64,000 nt of DNA, taken from Streptococcus australis. GTDB taxonomy: Bacteria; Bacillota; Bacilli; Lactobacillales; Streptococcaceae. The first letter of the stretch is position 1. Each line of letters opens with the position of its first letter. Under the pieces are notes generated by a model. The model was not told the DNA's origin. It ran no database searches and worked only from the letters and a program-made list of their open reading frames with translations. A program made the translations under genes and the position numbers. The DNA lies in NCBI RefSeq assembly GCF_015553625.1, contig NZ_JADNGY010000008.1, forward strand, positions 1-64,000, written 5' to 3'. This document shows positions 26,519-36,063 of the stretch, one piece after another.

Positions 26519-27313
26519 ATGGACTCGAACGAAAAAGAGCTAACGTTGACCCCAATTGCTGGTAAAAGCGGGAAAGCCTTTATGGGGACTTACCCGGATG
26601 GGGGGAAAGTATTTGTCAAAATGAATACAACTCCAATATTAGCGGGGCTAGCTAAAGAACAAATTGCTCCACAACTCTTATGGAGCCGACGCTTACCTGA
26701 CGGAAATGTGATGAGCGCACAAGAATGGTTAAATGGAGAAATTCTAACTCCAAATGGGATGGGGAAAAAGCAAGTGGTTCATATCCTGACTCGTTTGCAC
26801 CGTTCACGCCCCTTGATGACGCAGTTGAGAAAATTGGGCTATACGGCAGAATCTCCGCTGGATTTATTGAATTCTCTGAGCAGTCAGTTGCCAATCGCTT
26901 TGCGTCAAAACAATTATTTGCAATCTGTGTTAAAGAGTTTAAGACAGACTGTTCCAGCTTTTCGAGAAGATTATGCGACCATTGTTCATGGAGATGTACG
27001 CCACAGTAACTGGATTGAAACGGACAGTGGATTTATCTACTTGGTTGATTGGGATTCTGTCCGCTTAACAGATCGGATGATGGACGTGGCTCATGTTTTA
27101 AGTCACTACATTCCAGACTTTCAGTGGCAGGATTGGTTGGTCTATTACGGCTATAAGTACAACGAAACTGTATTTGGTAAATTGTACTGGTTTGGTCAAT
27201 ACTCTTTCCTTTGTCAGATTGTAAAATACTATGAAAATAATGATTTAGAGAATGTTAACCGGGAAATTTATGCCTTGCGTAATTTCCGGTCAAAATATGG
27301 GAAGGAAGCATGA
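26519..27313 (+). CDS. ccrZ: CcrZ, cell-cycle regulator with phosphotransferase fold
   Basis: CcrZ links DNA replication initiation to division in S. pneumoniae and relatives, acting at the septum with FtsZ. It belongs to the aminoglycoside-phosphotransferase/choline-kinase fold. In this 264-residue protein the catalytic loop is HGDVRHSNW (His157 onward) and the metal-binding motif VDWDSV follows about 20 residues later. GGAGG is well placed before ATG 26519. The gene overlaps trmB by four bases, the same order as in pneumococcus. Confidence 0.92.
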   Translation: MDSNEKELTLTPIAGKSGKAFMGTYPDGGKVFVKMNTTPILAGLAKEQIAPQLLWSRRLPDGNVMSAQEWLNGEILTPNGMGKKQVVHILTRLHRSRPLMTQLRKLGYTAESPLDLLNSLSSQLPIALRQNNYLQSVLKSLRQTVPAFREDYATIVHGDVRHSNWIETDSGFIYLVDWDSVRLTDRMMDVAHVLSHYIPDFQWQDWLVYYGYKYNETVFGKLYWFGQYSFLCQIVKYYENNDLENVNREIYALRNFRSKYGKEA

Positions 27314-27945
27314 GAGTTAGAAACCGCAAAGGTGCAACCGAATTATTAGAAGCCAATCCGCAATATGTCATCTTAAAACCAGAAGAAGCCAAAGGGAAGT
27401 GGCATGAGATTTTTGGAAATGACCATCCGATTCATATTGAAGTGGGAAGCGGTAAAGGAGCCTTTATCACTGGAATGGCTAAACAAAATCCAAATATCAA
27501 CTATATTGGGATCGATATTCAAAAATCGGTATTGAGCTACGCTTTGGACAAGGTGTTAGAAGCCGATGTTCCGAATATCAAGTTGCTTTGGGTAGATGGA
27601 GATAGCCTGACCAATTACTTTGAAGATGGTGAAATTGATCAATTGTATCTCAATTTCTCAGATCCTTGGCCGAAGAAACGTCATGAAAAACGTCGCTTAA
27701 CTTATAAGAGTTTCTTAGATACCTTCAAACAGATTTTGCCAGAGTATGGGGAGATTCATTTTAAGACGGACAATCGAGGACTCTTTGAATATAGTTTGGT
27801 GAGTTTTTCTCAATACGGAATGACTTTAAAGGGTGTCTGGTTAGATCTTCATGCGAGTGATTTTGAGGGCAATGTCATGACCGAATATGAAAAGAAATTC
27901 TCAAGTAAGGGTCAGGTTATTTATCGAGTTGAAGCACAATTTTAA
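27310..27945 (+). CDS. trmB: tRNA (guanine-N7)-methyltransferase
   Basis: TrmB makes m7G46 in the tRNA variable loop using S-adenosylmethionine. The 211-residue Rossmann methyltransferase has the SAM motif [10 protein letters not shown] (about 44-53), IGIDIQ, and the family motif [16 protein letters not shown]. It is translationally coupled to ccrZ and is the last gene before repeat element copy A, which may also end the transcript. Confidence 0.95.
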   Translation: MRVRNRKGATELLEANPQYVILKPEEAKGKWHEIFGNDHPIHIEVGSGKGAFITGMAKQNPNINYIGIDIQKSVLSYALDKVLEADVPNIKLLWVDGDSLTNYFEDGEIDQLYLNFSDPWPKKRHEKRRLTYKSFLDTFKQILPEYGEIHFKTDNRGLFEYSLVSFSQYGMTLKGVWLDLHASDFEGNVMTEYEKKFSSKGQVIYRVEAQF

Positions 27946-27964
27946 AGTCTAGATAAGGATTAAG

Positions 27965-28139
27965 GAGGCTGGGACAAAAGTCCTAGCCTCTCAATTGTCT
28001 TTGGATTGTCGAGCAAGACGCAGTGGTTGAGTGGGCTCTACTAGGCTGATTTCAGCAGCTTTTATAGCCCTACTCAACTGTGCGGAGGTGCGACGACGAA
28101 ATCGAATTCTAACGAATGACCGATTTCTATCCCACTCTC
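27965..28139. repeat. 175-nt intergenic repeat, copy A
   Basis: Begins GAGGCTGGGAC-AAAA-GTCCTAGCCTC (hairpin), continues through a hairpin closed by GTTGAGT/ACTCAAC, and ends with a long stem based on GAAATCG/CGATTTC closing near CCCACTCTC. It is nearly identical to copies at 35496 and 37292. This copy has a mutated outer stem (GTGCGAC against TCCCAC), so it is partly degenerate. It lies between trmB and the rimP promoter. Confidence 0.85.
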
Positions 28140-28185
28140 GTTTTTCTTTTTGATGATAGCTGTAAGAATGAGGAAGGCGAAATTC

Positions 28186-28260
28186 TTGCATTTCGACGGA
28201 ACTTGTGCTAAAATGTTTAAAATGAATAGAAAAGGAGAGGCGAAGACATATCTTCGCCTC
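28186..28260 (+). promoter_or_regulatory. rimP-nusA-infB operon promoter and leader hairpin
   Basis: TTGCAT (28186-28191), 17 bases, TAAAAT (28209-28214) with a TG extension. The leader contains a perfect 10-bp hairpin, GAGGCGAAGA...TCTTCGCCTC with loop CATA, around 28237-28260, directly upstream of the AGGAGG. A hairpin at the 5' end would protect the mRNA or allow feedback, for example by NusA, but that is inference. Confidence 0.75.
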
Positions 28261-28284
28261 TTATCTGTGAGGAGGTGTTGTCCT

Positions 28285-28755
28285 ATCGCAACAATTGTTG
28301 AATTAGTAACAGAAATTATTGAACCGGTCATCCAAGCTCCCTTTGAATTAGTGGATGTTGAATATGAAAAGGTTGTAGGAGATTATGTTCTAAGTATCTT
28401 TGTTGATAAGCCAGGTGGTATTACCCTGAACGATACAGCAGATTTAACAGAAGTGATTAGTCCTCTGTTGGATCAGATTCAACCAGATCCATTCCCGGAA
28501 CAGTACTTCCTAGAAGTGACGAGTCCTGGTTTGGAGCGTCCCTTAAAAACCAAAGATGCAGTGGAAAAAGCTCTGGGTCAATATATCCATGTCAGCTTGT
28601 ACAAGGCAGTTGACAAACAAAAGGTTATTGAAGGAACACTCGTTAAGTTCGAAGATGACCAATTGACCATGGAATACATGGACAAAACCAGAAAGAAAAC
28701 CATTGAAATCCCCTATAGTCTTGTATCGAAAGCAAGATTAGCTGTCAAATTATAG
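28285..28755 (+). CDS. rimP: ribosome maturation factor RimP
   Basis: RimP helps the late assembly of the 30S subunit. The protein from [16 protein letters not shown] onward matches the two-domain family to its end ([12 protein letters not shown]), about 156 residues. No ATG, GTG or TTG lies in frame just after the strong AGGAGG (28270-28275). The codon at the right distance is ATC 28285, a rare start. The nearest conventional in-frame start is GTG 28267, which precedes the ribosome binding site, and an ATG at 28222 sits on the predicted transcript start. I give ATC as the likely start with the 5' end uncertain. nusA follows. Confidence 0.88.
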   Translation: MATIVELVTEIIEPVIQAPFELVDVEYEKVVGDYVLSIFVDKPGGITLNDTADLTEVISPLLDQIQPDPFPEQYFLEVTSPGLERPLKTKDAVEKALGQYIHVSLYKAVDKQKVIEGTLVKFEDDQLTMEYMDKTRKKTIEIPYSLVSKARLAVKL

Positions 28756-28800
28756 CAGAAAAGAAAGGAAGGCTCTTAGTAGCTTAAGAGCAAGAAAAGA

Positions 28801-29946
28801 ATGAGTAAAGAAATGCTAGATGCTTTTCGCATCTTAGAAGAAGACAAAGGAATCAAAAAAGAAGATATCATTGAAGCTGTCACAGAATCATTGCGTTCAG
28901 CTTACCGGAGACGGTATGGCCAAGCCGAGAGTGCTGCTATCGAGTTTAATGAAAAGACTGGTGACTTCCGTGTTTATACCGTTCGTGAAGTAGTAGACGA
29001 AGTTTTTGATAGCCGGTTAGAAATTAGTTTGAAAGATGCTCTTGCGATTAGCTCTGCCTATGAATTGGGAGACAAAATCAAATTTGAAGAGGCTCCTGCT
29101 GAGTTTGGCCGTGTCGCAGCACAATCTGCCAAACAAACCATCATGGAAAAAATGCGCAAGCAAACTCGTGCGATTACCTATAACACTTATAAAGAACATG
29201 AAAATGAAATTATGAGTGGAACTGTGGAGCGTTTTGATAATCGCTTTATCTATGTGAATTTAGGATCTATCGAAGCTCAATTGTCTAAACAAGATCAAAT
29301 TCCAGGAGAAGTTTTCCAATCTCATGATCGCATCGAAGTATTTGTCTACAAAGTAGAAGACAATCCTCGTGGGGTGAACGTATTCGTAAGCCGTAGCCAT
29401 CCAGAAATGATCAAACGTTTAATGGAGCAAGAAATTCCGGAAGTTTACGATGGAACGGTTGAAATCATGAGCGTAGCGCGTGAAGCTGGCGACCGGACCA
29501 AAGTTGCTGTTCGTAGCCATAATCCAAACGTGGATGCGATTGGAACCATCGTTGGTCGTGGTGGATCGAATATTAAAAAGATCACCAGCAAGTTCCACCC
29601 AGCTCGCTATGATCAGAAATTGGATCGTATGGTTCCAACAGAAGAAAATATTGATGTCATTGAGTGGGTCCCAGATCCAGCAGAATTTATCTACAATGCC
29701 ATTGCTCCTGCTGAGGTCGATCAAGTTATCTTTGACGAAGAAGACAGCAAACATGCCCTTGTGGTAGTGCCAGATAGCAAACTATCTCTTGCGATCGGTC
29801 GTCGGGGTCAAAACGTACGCTTGGCGGCTCACTTAACTGGCTACCGGATTGATATCAAATCAGCTAGTGAGTACGAAGAAATGGAAGCAAGTCAAGAACC
29901 TGCTTTTGAAGAAGTAGAAAGTGATTTGGATTCTGTAGACGAATAG
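28801..29946 (+). CDS. nusA: transcription factor NusA
   Basis: NusA binds RNA polymerase and modulates pausing, termination and antitermination. The 381-residue protein has the N-terminal polymerase-binding domain (1-125), an S1 domain (about 135-200) and two KH domains (about 230-345; IGTIVGRGGSNIKKI, SLAIGRRGQNVRLA). It lacks the C-terminal acidic repeats of the E. coli protein, as other Firmicutes do, and ends in a short acidic tail. It lies between rimP and ylxR in the conserved operon. Confidence 0.96.
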   Translation: MSKEMLDAFRILEEDKGIKKEDIIEAVTESLRSAYRRRYGQAESAAIEFNEKTGDFRVYTVREVVDEVFDSRLEISLKDALAISSAYELGDKIKFEEAPAEFGRVAAQSAKQTIMEKMRKQTRAITYNTYKEHENEIMSGTVERFDNRFIYVNLGSIEAQLSKQDQIPGEVFQSHDRIEVFVYKVEDNPRGVNVFVSRSHPEMIKRLMEQEIPEVYDGTVEIMSVAREAGDRTKVAVRSHNPNVDAIGTIVGRGGSNIKKITSKFHPARYDQKLDRMVPTEENIDVIEWVPDPAEFIYNAIAPAEVDQVIFDEEDSKHALVVVPDSKLSLAIGRRGQNVRLAAHLTGYRIDIKSASEYEEMEASQEPAFEEVESDLDSVDE

Positions 29947-29956
29947 GGAGGGAATC

Positions 29957-30253
29957 ATGGTAAAGACAAGAAAAATCCCTTTACGCAAGTCTGTTGTTTC
30001 AAACGAGGTCATCGATAAACGAGATCTCTTGCGAATCGTAAAAAATAAAGAAGGTCAAGTTTTTATCGATCCGACTGGGAAAGCAAATGGTCGTGGTGCT
30101 TATATCAAACTGGATAATGAGGAAGCACTTCAAGCTAAAAAGAAGAAAGTCTTCAATCGCAGCTTTAGCATGGAAGTGGATGAAGCTTTTTACGACGAAT
30201 TGATTGCTTATGTGGATCATAAGGTGAAGAGAAGAGAGTTAGGCCTTGAATAA
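29957..30253 (+). CDS. ylxR: YlxR (RnpM) family RNA-binding protein
   Basis: A 98-residue basic protein of the DUF448 family, with IPLRKSVVSNEVIDKRDLLRIV at the start and DPTGKANGRGAYI in the middle, the conserved surface patch. In B. subtilis the family member binds RNase P RNA and modulates its activity. GGGAGGG precedes ATG 29957. It overlaps ylxQ by eight bases. Confidence 0.93.
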   Translation: MVKTRKIPLRKSVVSNEVIDKRDLLRIVKNKEGQVFIDPTGKANGRGAYIKLDNEEALQAKKKKVFNRSFSMEVDEAFYDELIAYVDHKVKRRELGLE

Positions 30254-30545
30254 GCAAAAAGTCAGTAATTTATTGGGATTGGCTCAGCGAGCAGGGAAAA
30301 TTATCTCTGGGGAAGAATTGGTTATCAAGTCTGTTCAAGAAGGAAAGACTTGCTTAGTTTTTCTAGCAGATGATGCCGCTCCCAATCTTACAAAAAAAAT
30401 CACAGATAAATGCCACTATTATGGCGTTCCGGTATTAACCGTGTTTTCAACACTAGAATTAAGCACTGCCATTGGTCGCTCACGAAAGGTTGTGGCCGTG
30501 ACAGATGCTGGATTTTCAAAGAAAATGAGGTCTCTTATGGAATAG
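30246..30545 (+). CDS. ylxQ: YlxQ, L7Ae-family RNA-binding protein
   Basis: A 99-residue protein of the L7Ae/L30e fold, with [19 protein letters not shown] at the start and [15 protein letters not shown], typical of kink-turn RNA binders. The start is TTG 30246, inside the end of ylxR. This gives the conserved MNKQKV beginning, and no ATG is available. It is a regular member of the nusA-infB operon. Confidence 0.92.
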   Translation: MNKQKVSNLLGLAQRAGKIISGEELVIKSVQEGKTCLVFLADDAAPNLTKKITDKCHYYGVPVLTVFSTLELSTAIGRSRKVVAVTDAGFSKKMRSLME

Positions 30546-30561
30546 AAGAGGAGGACAGCAA

Positions 30562-33285
30562 TTGTCTAAGAAAAGATTGTATGAGATTGCCAAAGAACTA
30601 GGCAAGGAAAGTAAAGAAGTCGTCACACGTGCGAAAGAATTAGGGTTGGAGGTAAAGAGTCACGCTTCTAGTATTGAAGGTGAAGCTGTTGAGCGTTTGG
30701 TGAATAGTTTTGCATCAAAGGCTCCTCAAACTCCTAAAGTGACGGAAGAAAAACAAGTAAAAGTTGTGCCGGTTGCAAAAGAACCCGTTGCAAACAATAC
30801 AGAAAAAACAACTGAAACAGCTGTAGCACCTGTTGTGAAGCCAAAGAGTCGTAATTTCAAGGCGGAACGTGAAGCCCGTGCGAAAGAGCAAGCTGAACGT
30901 CGTCAACAACAAGGAAATCGACCTAAAAAACAACAAAACGACCGTCGGGACGGAGATCGTTTCCAAAATCGCAATGAGCGAAAGAATCAAGGGAATGACC
31001 GTCGAAATCAAGGGAATGATCGTCGTCGCGATCAAGCTGGAAATGGTCAAGGACGTCCAAATCCAGTAAACGGTGCACCCAAGATTGATTTCAAAGCCCG
31101 TGCTGCAGCATTAAAGGCAGAGCAAAATGCGGAATATGCACGTGGTAGTGAAGAACGCTACAAGCAAAACCAGGCAGCCAAGGTTGAGCAAGAACGACAA
31201 CAACGTCGTAAGCGCGAAGAAGTGGTTGCCACTGAAGTTGTCGCTTCACAACCAAAGGCGGAGCCAGTGAAAGCAACTCCAGTAGCGAGTCCAAGTCCTG
31301 CAGCAGTTGATACACGTCGGAAAAAGCAAGCTAGACCAGACAAAAAACGTGAAGATTTTGATCGTGAAGAAGATGGTCCAAGAAAACAACAAAAGAATCG
31401 AAGTAGTCAAAACCAAGTGAGAAATCAAAGAAATAGTAACTGGAATAACAACAAAAAGAATAAAAAAGGAAAGAATAACCGCAATGAAGCTCCAAAACCA
31501 GTAACAGAGCGTAAATTCCATGAGTTGCCAAGTGAATTGGAGTACACAGATGGAATGACGGTTGCGGAAATCGCAAAACGGATTAAGCGTGAGCCGGCAG
31601 AAATCGTTAAGAAGCTCTTCATGATGGGCGTGATGGCGACACAAAACCAATCTTTGGATGGCGATACCATTGAACTTCTGTTAGTGGATTATGGAATTGA
31701 AGCTAAGAAAAAGGTTGAAGTGGATAATGCGGATATCGAGCGCTTCTTCGTCGAAGATGGTTATTTGAATCCAGATAAATTGGTGGAGCGTCCACCAGTT
31801 GTTACCATTATGGGACACGTTGACCATGGTAAAACAACCCTTTTGGATACCCTTCGTAACTCACGGGTTGCGACAGGAGAAGCCGGTGGGATCACCCAGC
31901 ATATCGGAGCCTACCAAATCATGGAAAACGGCAAGAAGATTACCTTCTTGGATACACCTGGACACGCAGCCTTCACCTCTATGCGGGCACGTGGTGCATC
32001 TGTTACCGATATTACCATCTTGGTCGTAGCAGCGGATGACGGGGTTATGCCTCAGACGATTGAAGCCATTAACCACTCAAAAGCGGCTAACGTTCCAATT
32101 ATCGTTGCCATTAACAAGATTGATAAACCAGGTGCCAATCCAGAACGTGTTATTGGAGAATTGGCAGAACACGGCGTTATGTCAACTGCTTGGGGTGGAG
32201 ATTCTGAATTTGTAGAAATCTCAGCCAAGTTCAACCAAAACATCGATGAGTTGTTGGAAACGGTCCTTCTTGTAGCTGAAATCCAAGAACTCAAGGCAGA
32301 CCCAACAGTCCGTGCTATTGGTACCGTTATCGAAGCGCGTTTGGATAAAGGAAAAGGTGCGGTTGCAACTCTTCTTGTGCAACAAGGTACTTTGAATGTC
32401 CAAGATCCAATCGTTGTCGGGAATACTTTCGGGCGTGTCCGTGCCATGACCAATGACCTTGGACGTCGGGTTAAGGTTGCAGGTCCTTCCACACCAGTTT
32501 CGATTACTGGTCTAAACGAAGCGCCGATGGCGGGTGACCATTTTGCGGTTTATGAAGATGAAAAATCAGCGCGTGCAGCGGGTGAAGAACGTGCCAAACG
32601 TGCCCTCTTGAAACAACGGCAAGCAACTAATCGTGTCAGCCTTGAAAACCTCTTTGATACTTTGAAGGCTGGTGAAGTGAAATCTGTTAATGTCATTATC
32701 AAGGCTGATGTACAAGGTTCGGTTGAAGCCCTTGCTGCTTCCCTTCAAAAGATTGAAGTAGAAGGTGTCAAGGTTACCATCGTTCACTCAGCGGTTGGTG
32801 CTATCAACGAATCAGACGTTACCCTCGCAGAAGCTTCAAATGCCTTCATCATTGGATTTAACGTCCGCCCTACTCCTCAAGCGCGTCAGCAAGCTGAAGC
32901 TGATGAGGTAGAAATCCGTCTTCACTCAATCATCTACAAAGTGATTGAAGAAATGGAAGATGCCATGAAGGGAATGTTGGATCCTGAGTTTGAAGAGAAA
33001 GTCATCGGGGAAGCGGTTATTCGTGAAACCTTCAAAGTCTCTAAAGTGGGTACCATTGGTGGATTTATGGTCCTCAGTGGTAAGGTCACTCGTGATTCCA
33101 AAGTTCGTGTCATTCGTGACGGTGTCGTGATTTATGATGGCGCTCTTGCTAGCTTGAAACATTATAAAGATGATGTCAAAGAAGTAACCAACGGTCGCGA
33201 AGGTGGATTGATGATCGAAGGCTACAATGATATCAAGACGGATGATACCATCGAAGCTTACATCATGGAAGAAATTAAAAAATAA
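30562..33285 (+). CDS. infB: translation initiation factor IF-2
   Basis: IF-2 is the GTPase that brings initiator tRNA to the ribosome. The 907-residue protein has an N-terminal winged segment, a long low-complexity basic/Gln/Asn-rich linker (about 50-315), the second IF2-N domain, then the G domain with [14 protein letters not shown] and NKID, and domains II to IV. The start is TTG 30562 with GAGGAGG upstream. The linker length varies between species, which makes this region useful for typing. Confidence 0.96.
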   Translation: MSKKRLYEIAKELGKESKEVVTRAKELGLEVKSHASSIEGEAVERLVNSFASKAPQTPKVTEEKQVKVVPVAKEPVANNTEKTTETAVAPVVKPKSRNFKAEREARAKEQAERRQQQGNRPKKQQNDRRDGDRFQNRNERKNQGNDRRNQGNDRRRDQAGNGQGRPNPVNGAPKIDFKARAAALKAEQNAEYARGSEERYKQNQAAKVEQERQQRRKREEVVATEVVASQPKAEPVKATPVASPSPAAVDTRRKKQARPDKKREDFDREEDGPRKQQKNRSSQNQVRNQRNSNWNNNKKNKKGKNNRNEAPKPVTERKFHELPSELEYTDGMTVAEIAKRIKREPAEIVKKLFMMGVMATQNQSLDGDTIELLLVDYGIEAKKKVEVDNADIERFFVEDGYLNPDKLVERPPVVTIMGHVDHGKTTLLDTLRNSRVATGEAGGITQHIGAYQIMENGKKITFLDTPGHAAFTSMRARGASVTDITILVVAADDGVMPQTIEAINHSKAANVPIIVAINKIDKPGANPERVIGELAEHGVMSTAWGGDSEFVEISAKFNQNIDELLETVLLVAEIQELKADPTVRAIGTVIEARLDKGKGAVATLLVQQGTLNVQDPIVVGNTFGRVRAMTNDLGRRVKVAGPSTPVSITGLNEAPMAGDHFAVYEDEKSARAAGEERAKRALLKQRQATNRVSLENLFDTLKAGEVKSVNVIIKADVQGSVEALAASLQKIEVEGVKVTIVHSAVGAINESDVTLAEASNAFIIGFNVRPTPQARQQAEADEVEIRLHSIIYKVIEEMEDAMKGMLDPEFEEKVIGEAVIRETFKVSKVGTIGGFMVLSGKVTRDSKVRVIRDGVVIYDGALASLKHYKDDVKEVTNGREGGLMIEGYNDIKTDDTIEAYIMEEIKK

Positions 33286-33357
33286 ACTGTTAACTAGGAA
33301 AGAAGAGAAGAAATCTCCCATTTCCTAGTTTTAAAGACAGATCAGAAAGGAGTTCCT

Positions 33358-33708
33358 ATGGCAAGTCATTTTCGGACAGACCGAGTAGGGATGGAAATCA
33401 AGCGTGAAGTCAACGAAATTTTGCAAAAAAAAGTTCGTGACCCACGTGTTCAAGGTGTCACCATTACGGATGTTCAGATGCTAGGCGATTTGTCTATGGC
33501 TAAGGTCTACTATTCGATTATGAGTGACCTGGCTTCAGATAATCAGAAGGCTCAGACAGGGCTTGAAAAAGCAACAGGAACCATCAAGCGCGAATTAGGT
33601 CGGAATTTAAAATTATATAAGATTCCGGATTTAACCTTTATCAAAGATGAATCCATTGAATATGGAAACAAAATTGATCAAATGTTACGAGAGCTTGATA
33701 AAAAATAA
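33358..33708 (+). CDS. rbfA: ribosome-binding factor A
   Basis: RbfA is a cold-shock 30S maturation factor that binds near 16S helix 1. The 116-residue KH-like protein is full length, with the typical opening [20 protein letters not shown] and [21 protein letters not shown] lies before ATG 33358. It ends the rimP-nusA operon and is followed by a strong terminator. Confidence 0.95.
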   Translation: MASHFRTDRVGMEIKREVNEILQKKVRDPRVQGVTITDVQMLGDLSMAKVYYSIMSDLASDNQKAQTGLEKATGTIKRELGRNLKLYKIPDLTFIKDESIEYGNKIDQMLRELDKK

Positions 33709-33714
33709 TGAACA

Positions 33715-33748
33715 AAACGATAGATTTTGTAGAGTCTATCGTTTTTTT
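33715..33748 (+). terminator. terminator of the nusA-infB operon
   Basis: AAACGATAGA (33715-33724) pairs with TCTATCGTTT (33735-33744), followed by a run of T. Confidence 0.9.
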
Positions 33749-33782
33749 AGGACAAAATTCAGAAGAAATTTCAAAAAAAAAC

Positions 33783-33811
33783 TTGTGTCCAAGTGGTGGA
33801 TGTTTTAAAAT
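33783..33811 (+). promoter_or_regulatory. promoter of the Na/Pi cotransporter gene
   Basis: TTGTGT (33783-33788), 17 bases, TAAAAT (33806-33811). No Pho-box type repeat was evident. Confidence 0.65.
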
Positions 33812-33852
33812 AGAGTGAGTAAACTTTTATCGAATGATGATGGAGGAAAGAA

Positions 33853-35484
33853 ATGTCCATTGATTGGCAGAACATTTTATTTAACTTCTTAGGTGGCTTG
33901 GGTCTCTTTCTCTATAGTATTAAAACCATGGGAGAAGGCTTGCAACAGGCTGCAGGGGATCGCCTTCGATACTATATTGATAAATATACGAGTAATCCCT
34001 TTCTAGGGGTTCTAGTAGGGATTGGGATGACTGCTTTGATTCAGTCTAGTTCAGGGGTTACAGTGATTACGGTCGGTCTGGTGAGTGCTGGACTTCTAAC
34101 CCTCCGTCAAGCTATTGGTATTGTTATGGGGGCCAATATTGGAACTACTGTTACCTCCTTTATCATTGGTTTTAAATTAGGAGACTACGCCTTGCCTATG
34201 CTTTTTATCGGAGCGATTTGTCTCTTCTTTACCAAAAATCGTTTGGTTAATAATGTTGGACGAATCGTTTTTGGTGTCGGTGGTATCTTCTTTGCCCTCA
34301 ACTTGATGAGTGGGGCTATGGAACCTCTTAAAGATTTGCAAGTTTTTCGTGACTACATGGTGGAGTTGAGTAAAAGTCCTATCTTGGGTGTCTTTGTCGG
34401 ATCAGGATTAACTCTTTTGATTCAGGCTTCCTCTGCAACCATTGGTATCTTACAAAATCTCTATGCTAGTCATTTGATTGACCTTAAAGGGGCTCTCCCA
34501 GTTCTCTTTGGTGATAATATCGGAACGACCATTACAGCCATCATTGCTTCCTTGGGAGCAAATATTGCGGCCAAACGTGTGGCGGGTGCCCATGTAGCCT
34601 TTAATGTTATCGGAACCATTATCTGTCTTGTCTTCCTTGTTCCGTTTACATCTTTGATTCAATGGTTTGAAACGACTCTTCATTTGTCTCCCGAGATGAC
34701 CATAGCCTTTGCTCACGGGACCTTTAATATTACCAATACCATCATCCAGTTCCCCTTCATTGGAGCTTTGGCTTACTTTGTGACGAAATTGATTCCTGGT
34801 GAGGATGAAGTGGTCAAATACGAACCACTTTACTTGGATGAAAATCTGATTACCCAAGCTCCTTCGATTGCTTTAGGAAATGCCAAAAAAGAACTATTGC
34901 ATTTAGGAACCTATGCTGAAAAGAGTTTCGACTTGGCCTATCGCTACATTGTAAATCAAGAAGAAAAGCTAGCTGAAAAAGGCCATAAAACAGAAGAAGC
35001 CATTAATACCATCGATGATCAGTTGACCAAATACTTGATCCGCTTGTCTAGTGAAGCTCTGAGTCCAAAAGAAAGTGAATCCTTGACTAATATTTTGGAT
35101 TCTTCTCGAGATTTAGAGCGGATTGGAGACCACGCGGAATCCTTAATCAACCTGACGGACTACCTCATTCGGAAGAAAGTTGTGTTTTCTGATAATGCCT
35201 TGGCTGAATTAGAAGATATCTACCAACAAACTGCTACTTTTGTTAAAGATGCACTTAGAAGTGTAGAAGAGGATAACCAAGAGTTGGCAGCAGAGTTGGA
35301 ACAGCGCCATCAGGCAATTGAAAAGCTCGAAAAGAAATTGCGGAAGACCCATATTTCTCGTCTAAACAAGGGCGAGTGTACACCTCAAGCAGGTGTCAAC
35401 TTTATTGATATGATCTCTCACTATACACGTGTTGCAGACCATGCCATGAATTTAGCAGAGAAGGTACAATTAGAGCAGATCTAA
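33853..35484 (+). CDS. Na/Pi cotransporter family protein with PhoU-like tail
   Basis: A 543-residue protein. The N-terminal half (about 1-310) holds two inverted membrane repeats with the transport motifs QSSSGVT (about 64-70) and QASSATIG (about 196-203), as in NptA/YjbB sodium-phosphate cotransporters. The C-terminal 200 residues form a helical PhoU-like domain (SRDLERIGDHAESL, YTRVADHAMNLAEKV). It probably imports or exports phosphate under PhoU-type control; direction cannot be told. GGAGG precedes ATG 33853. It is monocistronic, followed by repeat copy B. Confidence 0.88.
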   Translation: MSIDWQNILFNFLGGLGLFLYSIKTMGEGLQQAAGDRLRYYIDKYTSNPFLGVLVGIGMTALIQSSSGVTVITVGLVSAGLLTLRQAIGIVMGANIGTTVTSFIIGFKLGDYALPMLFIGAICLFFTKNRLVNNVGRIVFGVGGIFFALNLMSGAMEPLKDLQVFRDYMVELSKSPILGVFVGSGLTLLIQASSATIGILQNLYASHLIDLKGALPVLFGDNIGTTITAIIASLGANIAAKRVAGAHVAFNVIGTIICLVFLVPFTSLIQWFETTLHLSPEMTIAFAHGTFNITNTIIQFPFIGALAYFVTKLIPGEDEVVKYEPLYLDENLITQAPSIALGNAKKELLHLGTYAEKSFDLAYRYIVNQEEKLAEKGHKTEEAINTIDDQLTKYLIRLSSEALSPKESESLTNILDSSRDLERIGDHAESLINLTDYLIRKKVVFSDNALAELEDIYQQTATFVKDALRSVEEDNQELAAELEQRHQAIEKLEKKLRKTHISRLNKGECTPQAGVNFIDMISHYTRVADHAMNLAEKVQLEQI

Positions 35485-35495
35485 AAAAGCAAAAA

Positions 35496-35670
35496 GAGGC
35501 TGGGACAAAAGTCCTAGCCTCTCAATTGTCTTTGGATTGTCGAGCAAGACGCAGTGGTTGAGTAGGGATCTACTAGGCTGATTTCATCAGCTTTTACAGT
35601 CCTACTCAACTGTGCGGAGGTGGGACGACGAAATCGAATCTAACGAGTGACCGATTTTTGTCCCACTCTC
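35496..35670. repeat. 175-nt intergenic repeat, copy B
   Basis: Same element as at 27965 and 37292. Here the middle stem has changed on both sides (GTTGAGTAGGGA with TCCTACTCAAC), and the outer stem GTGGGAC/GTCCCAC is intact. Its first hairpin, read on the minus strand, is followed by TTTTTGCTTTTTT, so this copy could also act as a terminator for leftward transcription. Confidence 0.88.
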
Positions 35671-35695
35671 TTTAGATTGGTATAACATTTTTTTT

Positions 35696-35833
35696 AAAAC
35701 TTTCCTTAGGTGAGTACGGACGTCAGCGAACTTCTTCGAAGTTCCATGACTAATTATTGAGCCTAAGGTCTCAATAATTCCGTGTACCTAGACCTTAATT
35801 GATCTAGGCACTTTTCTCACAGCGGAAAGTTTT
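35696..35833 (-). ncRNA. pseudoknotted structured repeat, copy 2
   Basis: Nearly identical to 17508-17646 except in one hairpin, where GTGTACCTAGA/TCTAGGCAC replaces the other copy's sequence while pairing is kept. The 10-bp stem (35752-35761/35770-35779) and its loop, CCTTAGG on the minus strand, are conserved, as is the partner CCTAAGG (minus-strand complement of 35704-35710). A minus-strand promoter lies upstream, so a free RNA of roughly 180 nt is possible. Confidence 0.78.
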
Positions 35834-35880
35834 AGATCTGCCTAATTTCTCAAAAAAGATAATTTTTTAAAAAAATCATC

Positions 35881-35908
35881 TATCTATTTTATGGAAAAAG
35901 TTTGTCAA
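35881..35908 (-). promoter_or_regulatory. possible promoter of structured repeat copy 2
   Basis: Minus strand TTGACA (35908-35903), a 16-base spacer and TAGATA (35886-35881). Copy 1 has the matching region but with a four-base insertion and a weaker -35. Confidence 0.5.
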
Positions 35909-35915
35909 TATTCTG

Positions 35916-35946
35916 AAATCCAGTTCTTTAGAACTGGATTTCTTAT
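35916..35946. terminator. hairpin terminator upstream of nagA
   Basis: AAATCCAGTTC (35916-35926) and GAACTGGATTT (35931-35941) form a perfect 11-bp stem with a TTTA loop, then CTTATT. It could insulate nagA from upstream transcription. Confidence 0.7.
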
Positions 35947-35980
35947 TGTATTTATAAAGAATATTAATATATTTAAATAA

Positions 35981-36024
35981 AATAGGTCTAGACCATTTAC
36001 AAATGTAGCACAAAGGATTATAAT
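35981..36024 (+). promoter_or_regulatory. nagA promoter with NagR-type operator
   Basis: TTTACA (35996-36001), 17 bases, TATAAT (36019-36024). The palindrome GGTCTAGACC (35985-35994) with A/T flanks, overlapping the -35, matches the dre operator of NagR/YvoA GntR-family repressors. Repression without amino sugars is therefore likely. Confidence 0.8.
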
Positions 36025-36063
36025 GTGTATGAATATATCGGTAGAAAAAGAAAGGAAATCACC

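Noticed and set aside
27965..28139. Identification of the 175-nt repeat as a BOX or RUP element
   Set aside because: The sequence does not carry the boxA/boxB/boxC modules or the RUP ends as I know them.
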